A DNA stretch of 64,000 bases from an uncultured Pelagibacteraceae bacterium. Its GTDB lineage: Bacteria > Pseudomonadota > Alphaproteobacteria > Pelagibacterales > Pelagibacteraceae. The stretch covers positions 1-64,000 of the forward strand of contig CACJSX010000001.1 in the NCBI GenBank assembly GCA_902596185.1. Reading direction: 5' to 3'. Below, in pieces: positions 1-10,630 of this stretch. The notes below the pieces were generated by a model. That model was not told the DNA's origin, did no database searches, and saw nothing but the letters and a program-made list of their open reading frames with translations. Both the position numbers and the translations under genes were made by a program. Numbering within the stretch: the first letter of the stretch is position 1; the number at the start of each line of letters is the position of its first letter.

Positions 1-353
1 AATCTTGATCTTACTGCATATTTATTCCCAGTTTCATTTTTGTATTGTATCCAGGTACCTTTTACAGCTTGAGAATAACCAAAAGAACTTGATGGTCTTT
101 TATAGGGAATAACTTTAAAAAGCTTTTGCCTTGGTGGTTTTGCTAACCAATCAAAGCTAGATTCCATTTTAATAATTGCAAGCTGCAAATAGACTGGTGT
201 GCCCCATTTTTTTTCAGACTTTTTCGCATGTTTATACCAAAAATATCTTTCTTCAAATATTGAGCAACTGCTTGCTGTATTTTTAGGAACTGATGAACAG
301 GCTGAAATAAATAATATTATTAAGAATAAAAAATTAAGTTTTAAAATTTTCAT
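1..353 (-). CDS. Lipoprotein with lytic transglycosylase (SLT-like) domain, C-terminus truncated by window start
   Basis: Hand-translated from CAT at 351-353: MKILKLNFLFLIILFISACSSVPKNTASSCSIFEERYFWYKHAKKSEKKWGTPVYLQLAIIKMESSFDWLAKPP...SSSFGYSQAVKGTWIQYKNETG. Lipobox ISAC; ESSF and GYSQ resemble SLT catalytic motifs. Absent from the supplied ORF track because it runs off the edge. Confidence 0.7.
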   Translation of the reverse strand, partial: MKILKLNFLFLIILFISACSSVPKNTASSCSIFEERYFWYKHAKKSEKKWGTPVYLQLAIIKMESSFDWLAKPPRQKLFKVIPYKRPSSSFGYSQAVKGTWIQYKNETGNKYAVRSR

Positions 354-768
354 TTTTTTTAAAAAAGTAAAATAAGATTAATATTATTAATACACCCGAT
401 AAATTTCCAAATAAATCTGAAAATTGAAAAGTTCTCTGAGGAATAAATAAATGCAAAATCTCAAGTATTATAGATAAAAATACTAAATAAATACTCAATA
501 GCTTTAATTGATTTAATTTTTTATAACTTAAAAAACCAATTATTGAGAAAACAAAAAAAGCATAAAGATGATTAGTTGAAATTTTTAAATTTGAAAAATA
601 AAAATCAGAAGTAATTTGAGGTTGTTGGCTGAGATTGCTATAAAATAACCAACCTAAAATACTACCTGGAAATAGGTATAAAAAAATTAAAATAAAATTG
701 CAAAAATAAAAAATAAATTTATATTTTGAAAAAAAATTATTCATTAATAATATAGTTTTATTTACCAA
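334..768 (-). CDS. VanZ-like family membrane protein
   Basis: 144 aa, multiple TM segments, C-terminal FQFSDLFGNLSGVLIILILF motif typical of VanZ-like proteins. Confidence 0.7.
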   Translation of the reverse strand: MVNKTILLMNNFFSKYKFIFYFCNFILIFLYLFPGSILGWLFYSNLSQQPQITSDFYFSNLKISTNHLYAFFVFSIIGFLSYKKLNQLKLLSIYLVFLSIILEILHLFIPQRTFQFSDLFGNLSGVLIILILFYFFKKNENFKT

Positions 769-789
769 ATTGATCTAAAAGATAAACAA

Positions 790-1497
790 ATGAGTTATTT
801 AATTTTAGTTAGGCATGGTCAAAGTGTTTGGAATCTCGAAAAAAAATTTACTGGATGGGTAGATGTAGATTTAACAAAAAATGGGCAATCAGAAGCAAAA
901 AAAGCTGGCCAACTAATAAAACAAGAAAATATTGAAATTAACCTTTATTATTCATCTTTTCAATTAAGAGCTAAAAATACCCTAAAAATTATTCAGGAAG
1001 AACTGCAAGATTTTAAAGAAGTAAAGAATGTATGGGAATTAAACGAAAGACATTATGGTGCTCTCACAGGATTAAATAAAGATGAAATGAAAGTAAAACT
1101 CGGAGAAGAAAAAGTTCATCAATTTAGACGTTCTTGGGATCTTAGACCTGACCCTCTAGATAAAAAAAATCCATATCATCCACTAAATATTGAAACTTAC
1201 AAAGAAATTCCTTTAGAAAAAATTCCTGACACTGAGTCACTAAAAGATACATATGAAAGAGTAATAAAATTTTATAGCAAAGATATAGAAAGCCAAGTAA
1301 GCGAAAATATTCTCATTTCTGCTCATGGAAACTCTATTAGAGCTCTTTGTAAATATTTGTTTAATTTAGATGACAATCAAATTTCTAAACTTGAAATACC
1401 TACAGGAAACCCTCTTTTTATTGAATTAGAAAACAACAAGGTTTCTAATTGTAAATATCTTGATCAAGAGAGAGCTAAAGATCTTTTAGTTTTTTAA
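790..1497 (+). CDS. gpmA: 2,3-bisphosphoglycerate-dependent phosphoglycerate mutase
   Basis: LVRHGQSVWNLEKKFTGWVDVDLT, ELNERHYGALTGLNK, SAHGNSIRAL motifs. Confidence 0.95.
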   Translation: MSYLILVRHGQSVWNLEKKFTGWVDVDLTKNGQSEAKKAGQLIKQENIEINLYYSSFQLRAKNTLKIIQEELQDFKEVKNVWELNERHYGALTGLNKDEMKVKLGEEKVHQFRRSWDLRPDPLDKKNPYHPLNIETYKEIPLEKIPDTESLKDTYERVIKFYSKDIESQVSENILISAHGNSIRALCKYLFNLDDNQISKLEIPTGNPLFIELENNKVSNCKYLDQERAKDLLVF

Positions 1498-2164
1498 AAA
1501 TATCTAGATCGGTTAAATGATAAAAGTCTCTTTGGCTCTCATAACCATATAATTTTTTTTGATCTAACAAATTATTCCAAATTTCTAAAATAGAGAAATT
1601 TTCGATTTTATTTCTCACAAACAATTTTTTGCTAATAATTTGACAACCAATGTAAATTAATTCTTTTTCAGCCTCTTTATTAATTAAATTATTTTTTAAA
1701 TTGAAATCTCCTTTTAGGTTTTTATCAAAACTTAATTTTTTGTTTGCTAGAAGAAGAATATTTTCTAATTTTTTAGAAAAATATATTTTTTCCATTTTTA
1801 ATATCTCGTCTTTATATTCATTGCCCCAGATTGTATCTGGATTAAAAATTATAAAATCATTTTCATTAGAGTTTTTAATCATATTTTGAATACCTCCTCC
1901 TGTATCTAAAATATGCGCACCATCCTCAATTATTTTAATATCTATATTAAAATTTTTACTTTTTAAAAAAGCTGAAAATTGATTTTTTAAATAAAAAGTA
2001 TTTATTAAAATTTTTTCAATACCTAGTTTTTCGATTAAATTAATGCATCTATCCAAAATACTTACATCTTTAATTTCTAATAGGGGCTTTGGTGTATTTA
2101 AAGTAATTGGATTTAATCTTTTACCAAATCCTGCGCATAAAATTAATGCTGTATTTATTTTCAC
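1475..2164 (-). CDS. murU: Nucleotidyltransferase, N-acetylmuramate-1-phosphate uridylyltransferase-like
   Basis: N-terminal ALILCAGFGKRLNPITLNTPKPLLEI; sits next to an amgK-like kinase. Confidence 0.8.
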   Translation of the reverse strand: MKINTALILCAGFGKRLNPITLNTPKPLLEIKDVSILDRCINLIEKLGIEKILINTFYLKNQFSAFLKSKNFNIDIKIIEDGAHILDTGGGIQNMIKNSNENDFIIFNPDTIWGNEYKDEILKMEKIYFSKKLENILLLANKKLSFDKNLKGDFNLKNNLINKEAEKELIYIGCQIISKKLFVRNKIENFSILEIWNNLLDQKKLYGYESQRDFYHLTDLDIFKKLKDL

Positions 2165-2168
2165 AACT

Positions 2169-3113
2169 CTACCTTATAAATTTAGGAAAATTATTTTTTA
2201 ACAGTAACATCAAATTTTTAAATTCACTCTGATTTTTAATTCTATGATCAATCATTTCCCAAGCATAGGGAATTAATTTAAGATATTTTTTTTTATTATC
2301 TCTAGCAGCTAAACGCATAAATATACCAATTATTTTTAAGTTCCTTAAAACAGATAATATTTCAAAATCTTTTTTAAATTTTTCTAAATCAATTTTTTGA
2401 TTTGTTTTGACGTAAAACTTAAATACTTTTTCTTTTAATTCATTGGTTGTTTTTAATCTTACGTCGTCAATTAAGGATGCTAAATCATAAGCTCTATTGC
2501 CAATTAGTGCATCTTGACTATCTATTACCGCAATTTTTTTATTGTGATACATCAAATTTGAAACATGAAAATCTCTATGAACAAATGTAACATTTTTATA
2601 ATTTAATTTTGATAATAATTTTTTTATCTCTAATCTAAATTTTTTTTTAAATTGAATACTTTTGGATTTAGGCAATTTCTTTGGAGCATACCAGTCACAA
2701 AAAAGTTTAGTTTCAACAAACAAAATTTTGTTATTATATTCTTGAACTTTATATAATTTGTTTTTAAAATTTTTTACTTTTTTATCTTTTATTAATTGTA
2801 TTTTATTTAAAATTTTTATTATCTTTTTAAAAATGACATATTTATTATTCTTTTTGTTTTTTAAAATTTGAAACAAGGTTTGATCTCCAAAGTCATTTAT
2901 TTCTATATAATTATTAATGTAATTTTCACTTAATAGAGTTGGTGCTAAAATTTTATTTTTAATTAGAATTTTATTAATCGCATCATAAATTAAAAGATTT
3001 TTTAACTTTTCTTTTTTAGATATTACTACAATTGATTTATTTTCTTTGTTTCTGTAAAATTCTCTAAAAGATGCGTCACCTTTTATTTTTTTTAATTTTG
3101 TTAGGCTTTTCAT
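2169..3113 (-). CDS. amgK: Aminoglycoside phosphotransferase-family sugar kinase (AmgK-like)
   Basis: FVHRDFHVSNLMYH and VIDSQDALIGNRAYDLASLIDD kinase motifs; tsaE-amgK-murU order. Confidence 0.8.
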   Translation of the reverse strand: MKSLTKLKKIKGDASFREFYRNKENKSIVVISKKEKLKNLLIYDAINKILIKNKILAPTLLSENYINNYIEINDFGDQTLFQILKNKKNNKYVIFKKIIKILNKIQLIKDKKVKNFKNKLYKVQEYNNKILFVETKLFCDWYAPKKLPKSKSIQFKKKFRLEIKKLLSKLNYKNVTFVHRDFHVSNLMYHNKKIAVIDSQDALIGNRAYDLASLIDDVRLKTTNELKEKVFKFYVKTNQKIDLEKFKKDFEILSVLRNLKIIGIFMRLAARDNKKKYLKLIPYAWEMIDHRIKNQSEFKNLMLLLKNNFPKFIR

Positions 3114-3129
3114 TAAAATAAGTTTTAGT

Positions 3130-3579
3130 TCAAATTTTTATATCTACAGTTCTATCATTTAATTGATTAAAATAATTAAAAGTTAAAGTTATAAATTTTA
3201 TATCTTGTTTATCAGCAATCGATTGTGGCCATTCGATAAGTGTTATTAATTTATTATCTTTTTCAAAAATATCTAAATTATTGATATCTTCTTTCTTATT
3301 AATTCTAAATAAATCATAATGTTTTATTCTCATATCTTTCACCTGATACTCATTTAATAAACTAAAAGTAGGGCTTGTAATTTCTGTTTTTATTAAATTA
3401 TTTATTTTTTGATACTCATTTATTAAATATTTAACAAAAGTTGTTTTGCCGACGCCCATTTCTCCATATAAAAAAACAAACTCGCCACCTTTAAGATATT
3501 TTGTAAATTCTTTAGCTAATTCTTTAGTTAACTTCTCTGAAGTGATATTGATTGTGCTATCTTTAATAGCGATAGGCAT
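3130..3579 (-). CDS. tsaE: tRNA threonylcarbamoyladenosine biosynthesis protein TsaE
   Basis: [16 protein letters not shown]-loop, [17 protein letters not shown]. Start set to internal Met (MPIAIKDST), not the 3609 ORF start, which lies deeper inside ahcY. Confidence 0.9.
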   Translation of the reverse strand: MPIAIKDSTINITSEKLTKELAKEFTKYLKGGEFVFLYGEMGVGKTTFVKYLINEYQKINNLIKTEITSPTFSLLNEYQVKDMRIKHYDLFRINKKEDINNLDIFEKDNKLITLIEWPQSIADKQDIKFITLTFNYFNQLNDRTVDIKI

Positions 3580-4849
3580 CTGGTTTGAAAGGACCTTCTG
3601 TTCCAACACTTATATAATCTGCTTGTTCTTTTGATAATTTTGTTAGTTTTGCCCCAACTTTTTTTAAATGCAAAGTTGCTACTTTTTCATCTAAATGTTT
3701 TGGAAGTACGTAAACTTTATTTTCATAATTTTTATGATTATGCCAAAGTTCTATTTGAGCAATAACTTGATTAGTAAATGATGCGCTCATTACAAAACTT
3801 GGATGTCCGGTTGCACAACCAAGATTAACTAATCTTCCTTCAGCTAAAAGAATAATTCTTTTACCACTAGGTAGCTCTATTTCATGCACTTGAGGTTTTA
3901 CTTCAGTCCATTTATAATTTCTAAGAGCTTCAACTTGTATTTCATTATCAAAGTGACCAATATTACATAAGATGGCTCTATCCTTCATATCTCTCATATG
4001 ATCTGCAGTAACAATATCTTTGTTACCTGTTGCTGTTACAACTATATCAGCTCTACTTATAGCCTCCTCCATTAATACCACTTCATAACCTTCCATTGCA
4101 GCTTGTAGAGCACAAATTGGATCTGCTTCTGTAACTAAAACTCTAGCTCCACTTTGTCTTAAAGATGCAGCACTTCCTTTTCCAACGTCTCCAAAACCAG
4201 CAACAATAGCAATTTTTCCAGACATCATTACATCAGTAGCTCTTCTTATCCCGTCTACTAAACTTTCTCTACATCCATATAAATTATCAAATTTTGATTT
4301 TGTGACTGAGTCATTCACGTTTATTGCTGGAACTAAAAGCGATTTATCTTTTTCCATTTTATTAAGTGCTTTAATTCCAGTGGTAGTCTCTTCTGAAACT
4401 CCCTTAATATCTTTCATTAAATCCTTATATTCATTGTGCATGATAGCTGTTAAATCACCACCATCATCTAATAACATGTTAGGTTTCCATTCAGGTTTTC
4501 CAACTATAGTTTGTTTAATGCACCATAAATATTCCTCTTCTGTTTCACCTTTCCAAGCATAAACAGGGATCCCAGCCTTTGCAATTGCAGCAGCTGCATG
4601 ATCTTGTGTTGAAAAAATATTACATGAAGACCAACGAACTTCAGCGCCTAATGCAACTAAGGTTTCGATTAGTACTGCAGTTTGAATTGTCATATGAAGA
4701 CATCCTATAATCCTTGCACTCTTTAATGGTTTTTCTTTTGAATACTCTTCTCTTAAAGCCATTAAACCAGGCATTTCACTTTCAGCTATTGATATTTCTT
4801 TTCTACCAAATTCAGCTTGAGCAATGTCTTTTACTTTATAATCTTCCAT
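3563..4849 (-). CDS. ahcY: Adenosylhomocysteinase
   Basis: [31 protein letters not shown]-terminal [10 protein letters not shown]. Confidence 0.98.
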   Translation of the reverse strand: MEDYKVKDIAQAEFGRKEISIAESEMPGLMALREEYSKEKPLKSARIIGCLHMTIQTAVLIETLVALGAEVRWSSCNIFSTQDHAAAAIAKAGIPVYAWKGETEEEYLWCIKQTIVGKPEWKPNMLLDDGGDLTAIMHNEYKDLMKDIKGVSEETTTGIKALNKMEKDKSLLVPAINVNDSVTKSKFDNLYGCRESLVDGIRRATDVMMSGKIAIVAGFGDVGKGSAASLRQSGARVLVTEADPICALQAAMEGYEVVLMEEAISRADIVVTATGNKDIVTADHMRDMKDRAILCNIGHFDNEIQVEALRNYKWTEVKPQVHEIELPSGKRIILLAEGRLVNLGCATGHPSFVMSASFTNQVIAQIELWHNHKNYENKVYVLPKHLDEKVATLHLKKVGAKLTKLSKEQADYISVGTEGPFKPDAYRY

Positions 4850-4873
4850 GGCAAGCTTTATACAGCTAAGTAT

Positions 4874-6433
4874 TTATTTATCAAGAAATGATTCAACATT
4901 GGGAAATCTTATCTCTATCATTGCTCCTTCTTTATCAATACGATTAGATGCTACAATTTCACCATCATGGAGTTCAACCAAGTTTTTTACTATATTTAAA
5001 CCTAAGCCTGAATGTTCTCCAAATTTTTCAGGTCTATTACTATAAAATCTTTTAAATATTCTTGATGTATCTTTTTCTTTAAATCCTTGTCCTTCATCAA
5101 CAATTTTGATTGATATTTGATTTTTTTCATTAACAGAAACATCAACAAAAACATTAGCACCGTCTTTACTAAATGATATTGAATTATCCAATAAATTTGC
5201 AATGATTTGTTCAATTCTGTTTTCTATACCATTTATTAAATATTTATTTTTTCCATCATTTTTATATTCAATTTTAATTCCTTTTTTCACTTGATGAATA
5301 TTATTATAATCATCAACAACAGATTGAATGATAGGTTCAATATCAATTTTTTTCATTTTTTCTTTACTTAAAGCAACTTCATCCTTTAACATTTGAGAGT
5401 AATCGGTAATTAATCTTTCTATTCTTTGAACGTCATGACTTAGTATATTCAATAATCTATTTCTTTGTTCGCTATCATTTGTGTCTTGTAAAATTTCTGA
5501 TGCACTTTTTAAAGATGCTAATGGATTTCTTATTTCATGAACTAAATCTGTCGAAAAGTTTTCTGCGTGTGTAACTCTATTTTGAAGCTCATTTGTCATA
5601 TCTTCTAAAGAATTAGATAAAAGTCCTAATTCGTCATTTCTTTTTTTTAAATTTTCAATACCTGGTTTAACTTGACTTTTTTCTTTGATACGAATTGTAT
5701 ATCCAACAAGATTTTGTATTGGTTTAATGAAATATCTGCTTAAAACAAAAGAAAAAATTAATATTACAAATCCTACAGATATAGCTGTTCTTATTACAAA
5801 TGCTTTTCTCTCATCTATCGCTGTCTTTATTTCATTAGCATTTTCTGTAATAGCTACATAACCAAGATTAATTCCATTCTTTGTAACATTCTTAATTGTT
5901 GTTACATTAAATTGATTAAAATCTTCTTGGGTAAATGTATAAGGAGCTCCTAAATTTTCAGAATTAGAATAATTGTTTAATATATCTTTGAATGAAACAG
6001 GTTTTTTTTCATCAATTTTTATATTTTTTTCCTCAATAGTTTTTTCTATTTCCTCATTATCTAAACTTTCAAATTCAATTTTATCAAGTCTTGTAGAGAA
6101 TGATCTTGGATCAAGATCTAAAGTATCAGTGTCTCCAATAAGGTTAAGTTGATCATCAAAAAATATTACTCTATCTAAATTTTGAAAAATAAACCTTGTA
6201 GAAAATAAAAATCTTCTAATATCGTCAGATTGGAATTTTACATCTAGCCTTAAAATATTATCAATAGTGTTGTTAATAATGTTTGTATGATTTTGAGATT
6301 TTTTTTTTATTAAACTTGGCTGAATATTATTAAGATATATGAACGTAAATAGTCCAATAATTGTAAAAATTACAAAATTTATAAATAAAAATTTCTTTAA
6401 TATAGAAAGAGTTTTTAAGTATTTACTAAACAT
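4874..6433 (-). CDS. chvG: Sensor histidine kinase ChvG family
   Basis: HAMP region, DLVHEIRNPLASLKSASEIL H-box, GQGFKEKDTSRIFKRFYSNRP, HSGLGLNIVKNLVELHDG; paired with a ChvI-type regulator. Confidence 0.88.
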   Translation of the reverse strand: MFSKYLKTLSILKKFLFINFVIFTIIGLFTFIYLNNIQPSLIKKKSQNHTNIINNTIDNILRLDVKFQSDDIRRFLFSTRFIFQNLDRVIFFDDQLNLIGDTDTLDLDPRSFSTRLDKIEFESLDNEEIEKTIEEKNIKIDEKKPVSFKDILNNYSNSENLGAPYTFTQEDFNQFNVTTIKNVTKNGINLGYVAITENANEIKTAIDERKAFVIRTAISVGFVILIFSFVLSRYFIKPIQNLVGYTIRIKEKSQVKPGIENLKKRNDELGLLSNSLEDMTNELQNRVTHAENFSTDLVHEIRNPLASLKSASEILQDTNDSEQRNRLLNILSHDVQRIERLITDYSQMLKDEVALSKEKMKKIDIEPIIQSVVDDYNNIHQVKKGIKIEYKNDGKNKYLINGIENRIEQIIANLLDNSISFSKDGANVFVDVSVNEKNQISIKIVDEGQGFKEKDTSRIFKRFYSNRPEKFGEHSGLGLNIVKNLVELHDGEIVASNRIDKEGAMIEIRFPNVESFLDK

Positions 6434-7140
6434 TAGCTAACATTCCATCTATATCCACTACCATACCTAGTTTCAATAGCTGAAAAATCAGGATCTACTT
6501 TTTTAAATTTTTTTCTAATTCGTTTTACATGACTATCAATAGTTCTATCCTCAATATCTGTATCCTCTCGGTAAGCAATATCCATAAGCTGAGCTCTTTC
6601 TTTAATTATACCAGGTCTCTTTGCTAATTCTTTAACAATTAAAAACTCAGTTGTTGTCAATTTATCAGGCAGCTGTTTTCCATTCCATTCACACTCGAGT
6701 TGTGATGGATCTAATTTTAATCTTCCATGAGATATCAGGCTTTTATTTTCCTCTAGAATATTATTTGAATCTTTTTTTCTTAGCTGCACTCTAATTCTTT
6801 CAATCAAAACTTTTATGGAAAAACCTCCTGATTTTTTTACAAAATCATCTGCGCCTAGCTTTAGACCTAACAACTCATCAATTTCATCATCTTTAGATGT
6901 TAAAAAAATTACTGGTAAGGAAGTTTTTTTTCGAAGTTTTTTTAGTAATTCTTCTCCATCCATCTTAGGCATCTTTATATCAATGACTGCTAAGTCAGGT
7001 GGCATTCTGGTTAAACCGATTAATGCACTTTCACCATCAATGTATGTTTGAACTTTAAAACCCTCTTTTTCTAATGCGATACTCAAACTTGTTAAAATAT
7101 TTCTATCGTCATCTATCAAAGCTATTGTTTGTTTTTGCAT
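6433..7140 (-). CDS. chvI: Response regulator ChvI, OmpR/PhoB family
   Basis: ALIDDDRNILTSLSIALE receiver, winged helix with DRTIDSHVKRIRKKFK, GSGYRWNV. Confidence 0.9.
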   Translation of the reverse strand: MQKQTIALIDDDRNILTSLSIALEKEGFKVQTYIDGESALIGLTRMPPDLAVIDIKMPKMDGEELLKKLRKKTSLPVIFLTSKDDEIDELLGLKLGADDFVKKSGGFSIKVLIERIRVQLRKKDSNNILEENKSLISHGRLKLDPSQLECEWNGKQLPDKLTTTEFLIVKELAKRPGIIKERAQLMDIAYREDTDIEDRTIDSHVKRIRKKFKKVDPDFSAIETRYGSGYRWNVS

Positions 7141-7190
7141 AAAGTAGTTTAAAAATACTAAATTGTCCTAATTTGGGCAATGTTATAAAT

Positions 7191-9965
7191 TTAATGTAAC
7201 ATACCCCAATTGTCTCCAACATTAATATCAACTGTTAAAGGAGTTGAAAAAGAATGATAATCACTCTTAGCCACACTGGTCATTTCTTTCTCAATTAATT
7301 TAATCATTGCTTTTTCATCTTTTTTTGGAATTTCAAAAATTAATTCATCATGAATTTGCAAGAGCATTTTTGAATTAGAATTTTTTTCCTCTGATAATTT
7401 CTTATCTAATCTTATCATAGCTAATCTCATTACTTCAGAAGCAGAACCTTGAATGGGAGCATTAATTGCAGCACGTTCTTGAAAATTTCTGACATTAAAG
7501 TTTTTGTCATTTATTCCATTAAAGTGAGATCTTCGTCCAAAAATATTGTTAACATATCCACTTTTCCTACAAAATTTAATTGTATTATCCATATAAACTT
7601 TAATTTCTGGAAACTTAGCAAAATATGAATTTAAAAATTCCTCTGCTTCATAATTAGAAACATTTATTTGCTTAGCTAATCCATATTGTGAAATTCCATA
7701 AATAATTCCAAAATTAATAGCTTTAGCCTTTCGTCTGTGATCTTGATTAACTTTTTTAATATCAATATTAAATATTTGGCTAGCTGTTAAAGAGTGAATA
7801 TCTTCTTTATTTTTAAAAGCTTTTTTCAGTTCTTTTACATCTGCCAGGTCTGCTAAAATTCTCATCTCAATTTGATTGTAATCCGCAGAAATTAATAGGT
7901 GCCCTTTTTTTGCAGTGAAAGCTTTTCTTATATCTTTTCCATCTTCTGATTTAATTGGTATGTTTTGTAAGTTAGGATCGCTAGATGCTAGTCTTCCAGT
8001 CGTCGTAGCAGCGAGCAAAAACGAAGTATGAACTCTTTTTGTATTTGGGTTTAAATGTTCAGGTAAAGCATCTGAATAGGTATTTTTTAATTTTGAAACT
8101 TGTCTCCAGTCTAAAATTAATTTTGGAAACTCATGACCTTTAAAAGCTAAATCCTCTAAAACACTTGCACTTGTTGCGAAACTTCCTTTTTTAGTTTTTT
8201 TTAATCCAGCTATTTTCAATTCATTATAAATTATTTCACCTAATTGCTTTGGAGATGCAATATTGAACTCTTTTTTAGAAATTTTAAATACTTCTTTTTC
8301 AAGTTTTTGGATTTTTTTTTCAAATTTAGATGAAAGAGATTTTAAAAACTTACTATCAATTTCAACTCCCTCTATTTCCATAAATGCAAGAATTTTAATT
8401 AATGGCTTTTCAAAAATTTCATAGATATTTATCATTTTTTCTGATTTTAAATTTTTGATAAATTTCTTGTATAATCTAAAAGTAACATCGGCATCTTCAG
8501 CAGCGTAATCTTTTGCTTTATCTAATTCTACTTCGCTAAAGTTAATTTCTTTCTTGCCTGTTCCTACCATATCTTTAAAAGAAATAGTTTTATGTCCTAG
8601 ATGAATTTCTGATAAAGTATCCATATTATGTCTATTTTTTCCTGCATCTAAGACATAAGACATCAGCATTGTATCTTCCATTGAAGAAAGCGTTATTCCG
8701 CACTTATAAAGTATGATAAAATCAAATTTTATGTTTTGACCTATTTTTTTTATACTAGGATCTTCTAATATTTTTTTTAATTTTTTAATTACTGCGTCTT
8801 TTTTAAGACACTTAGGTGACTTGTGACCAACTGGTATGTAGCATGCTTTTCCAAATTTAGAACAGAGAGAAATACCCACTAAATCTGCTTGATGAGGATC
8901 TAATGAAGTGGTTTCTGTATCTACAGCAACTTCACCAACTTCTTCTGCTTCCTCTATCCATTTATCAATTTCATCTAAGCTATTGATTAAGTAATAATTT
9001 TTATTATTTATCGTTTGTTGTTTTTCTAAATTTTGAGTTTCAATCTTGTTACTTTCTAGTTCAGGTTCTCCATAAGCAGAAATTGCAGAGCTTAACAACC
9101 TGTTAAATTCCATTTCTCTTAAAAATTTATATAATTTATCTTTGTCTATATTTTGCAATTTAAATTCACTTAACTCTCTATTAACGGGAGAGTTATGATC
9201 TAGTGTTACAAGTTTTTTACTTATTAATGCTTTATCCTTGTTCTCTATTAATGTTTCTCTTCTTTTATTTTGCTTAATCTCATGAGCAGATTTTAGTAAA
9301 TTTTCTAAAGTACCATATTTGTTAATGAGCTCTGCAGCTGTCTTAACACCTATACCTGGAACACCAGGAACATTATCACTACTATCTCCTGCTAAAGATT
9401 GCACATCAATGACTTTTAAGGCATCTACTCCAAATTTTTTTACGACATCATCATCAGTTATAAATTTGTTTTTCATGGGGTCAAAAATTCGAACTCCTTT
9501 TTTGTAAAGCTGCATTAAATCTTTATCTGATGAGACAATTGTAACCTTTGCACCTTTTTTAAGGATTTGATCAACATACGTGGCTATTAAATCATCTGCT
9601 TCATAATTAGGAAGATCCACAGATGGTAAATTGAATGCTAGAACTGATTTTCTTATATATTCAAATTGAGGGGCCAAATCATCAGGCGCCTCTGACCTAT
9701 TAGCTTTGTAATCACTATAAATTTCATTTCTGAAAGTTTTTCTTGCTGAGTCGAATATTACTGCAAAATGTGTTGGTTTTTGCAAATTTTGATCAGATTT
9801 TGAGTCTTCTAATAATTTAAATAACATGCTGCAAAAACCACTTACAGCGCCTGTTGGAAGTCCATCACTTTTTCTAGTCAATGGAGGCAAAGCATAATAA
9901 GCTCTAAAAATATAACCAGAGCCATCAATTAAATAAAAATGATCTGTTTTTTGAATTTTATTCAT
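7191..9965 (-). CDS. polA: DNA polymerase I with 5'-3' exonuclease and intact DEDD 3'-5' exonuclease
   Basis: DGSGYIFRAYYALPPL, VAVDTETTSLDP, SADYNQIEMRILA, QIHDELIFEIP. Confidence 0.98.
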   Translation of the reverse strand: MNKIQKTDHFYLIDGSGYIFRAYYALPPLTRKSDGLPTGAVSGFCSMLFKLLEDSKSDQNLQKPTHFAVIFDSARKTFRNEIYSDYKANRSEAPDDLAPQFEYIRKSVLAFNLPSVDLPNYEADDLIATYVDQILKKGAKVTIVSSDKDLMQLYKKGVRIFDPMKNKFITDDDVVKKFGVDALKVIDVQSLAGDSSDNVPGVPGIGVKTAAELINKYGTLENLLKSAHEIKQNKRRETLIENKDKALISKKLVTLDHNSPVNRELSEFKLQNIDKDKLYKFLREMEFNRLLSSAISAYGEPELESNKIETQNLEKQQTINNKNYYLINSLDEIDKWIEEAEEVGEVAVDTETTSLDPHQADLVGISLCSKFGKACYIPVGHKSPKCLKKDAVIKKLKKILEDPSIKKIGQNIKFDFIILYKCGITLSSMEDTMLMSYVLDAGKNRHNMDTLSEIHLGHKTISFKDMVGTGKKEINFSEVELDKAKDYAAEDADVTFRLYKKFIKNLKSEKMINIYEIFEKPLIKILAFMEIEGVEIDSKFLKSLSSKFEKKIQKLEKEVFKISKKEFNIASPKQLGEIIYNELKIAGLKKTKKGSFATSASVLEDLAFKGHEFPKLILDWRQVSKLKNTYSDALPEHLNPNTKRVHTSFLLAATTTGRLASSDPNLQNIPIKSEDGKDIRKAFTAKKGHLLISADYNQIEMRILADLADVKELKKAFKNKEDIHSLTASQIFNIDIKKVNQDHRRKAKAINFGIIYGISQYGLAKQINVSNYEAEEFLNSYFAKFPEIKVYMDNTIKFCRKSGYVNNIFGRRSHFNGINDKNFNVRNFQERAAINAPIQGSASEVMRLAMIRLDKKLSEEKNSNSKMLLQIHDELIFEIPKKDEKAMIKLIEKEMTSVAKSDYHSFSTPLTVDINVGDNWGMLH

Positions 9966-10078
9966 GAAGTAATATTATTATTATAATGATAACATATTCT
10001 GTATATAAAAAAATTTACTTTCAATTATTATAACAATTATAAGTAGATTATTTTTTATATTTTGAGTATTATTTAATT

Positions 10079-10630
10079 ATGGAATTAACAAAAAATCTCA
10101 CTCAAGCTAAACTATTTAAATCTCTGGTTGTTATTGTTCTTGGTTCAATAGCACTAACTATATCAGCAAAGATCAAAATTCCTTTCTATCCAGTGCCTAT
10201 GACTATGCAAACATTTGTTGTATTGTTTTTAGGAATAAGTTTAGGGCACAAAATTGCACTAGCTACAATTGGTCTATATTTAATTGAAGGAATTGTAGGA
10301 CTTCCTGTTTTTTCAAATTCTCCTGAAAAAGGTGTTGGATTAGTTTATTTTACAGGCCCAACTATGGGTTACTTAATTGGTTTTTTAACGGCTTGTTACT
10401 TAGCTTCTAAAATAAAGGCTGATGATAATTTTTTCGTTGTTTTATTTAAGTTAATTATCGCAACTTCAACAATCTATATTTTGGGTCTAATTTGGCTTGG
10501 AACATTGATTGGATGGGATAAGCCAATTTTTGCTTTAGGTGCAAAACCATTTCTATTAGCTGAGATTTTTAAAATAATGCTTTTAGCTCTTTTGACTAAG
10601 CAAATAATTAAAATTAAAAAATTTATCTAG
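10079..10630 (+). CDS. bioY: Biotin transporter BioY (ECF S component)
   Basis: AKIKIPFYPVPMTMQTFVVLFLG, GLPVFSNSPEKGVGLVYFTGPTMGYLIGF. Confidence 0.92.
   Translation: MELTKNLTQAKLFKSLVVIVLGSIALTISAKIKIPFYPVPMTMQTFVVLFLGISLGHKIALATIGLYLIEGIVGLPVFSNSPEKGVGLVYFTGPTMGYLIGFLTACYLASKIKADDNFFVVLFKLIIATSTIYILGLIWLGTLIGWDKPIFALGAKPFLLAEIFKIMLLALLTKQIIKIKKFI

Noticed and set aside
9966-10078. Possible tRNA or small RNA in the polA-bioY gap
   Set aside because: No cloverleaf, nearly all A/T; more likely a bidirectional promoter region.
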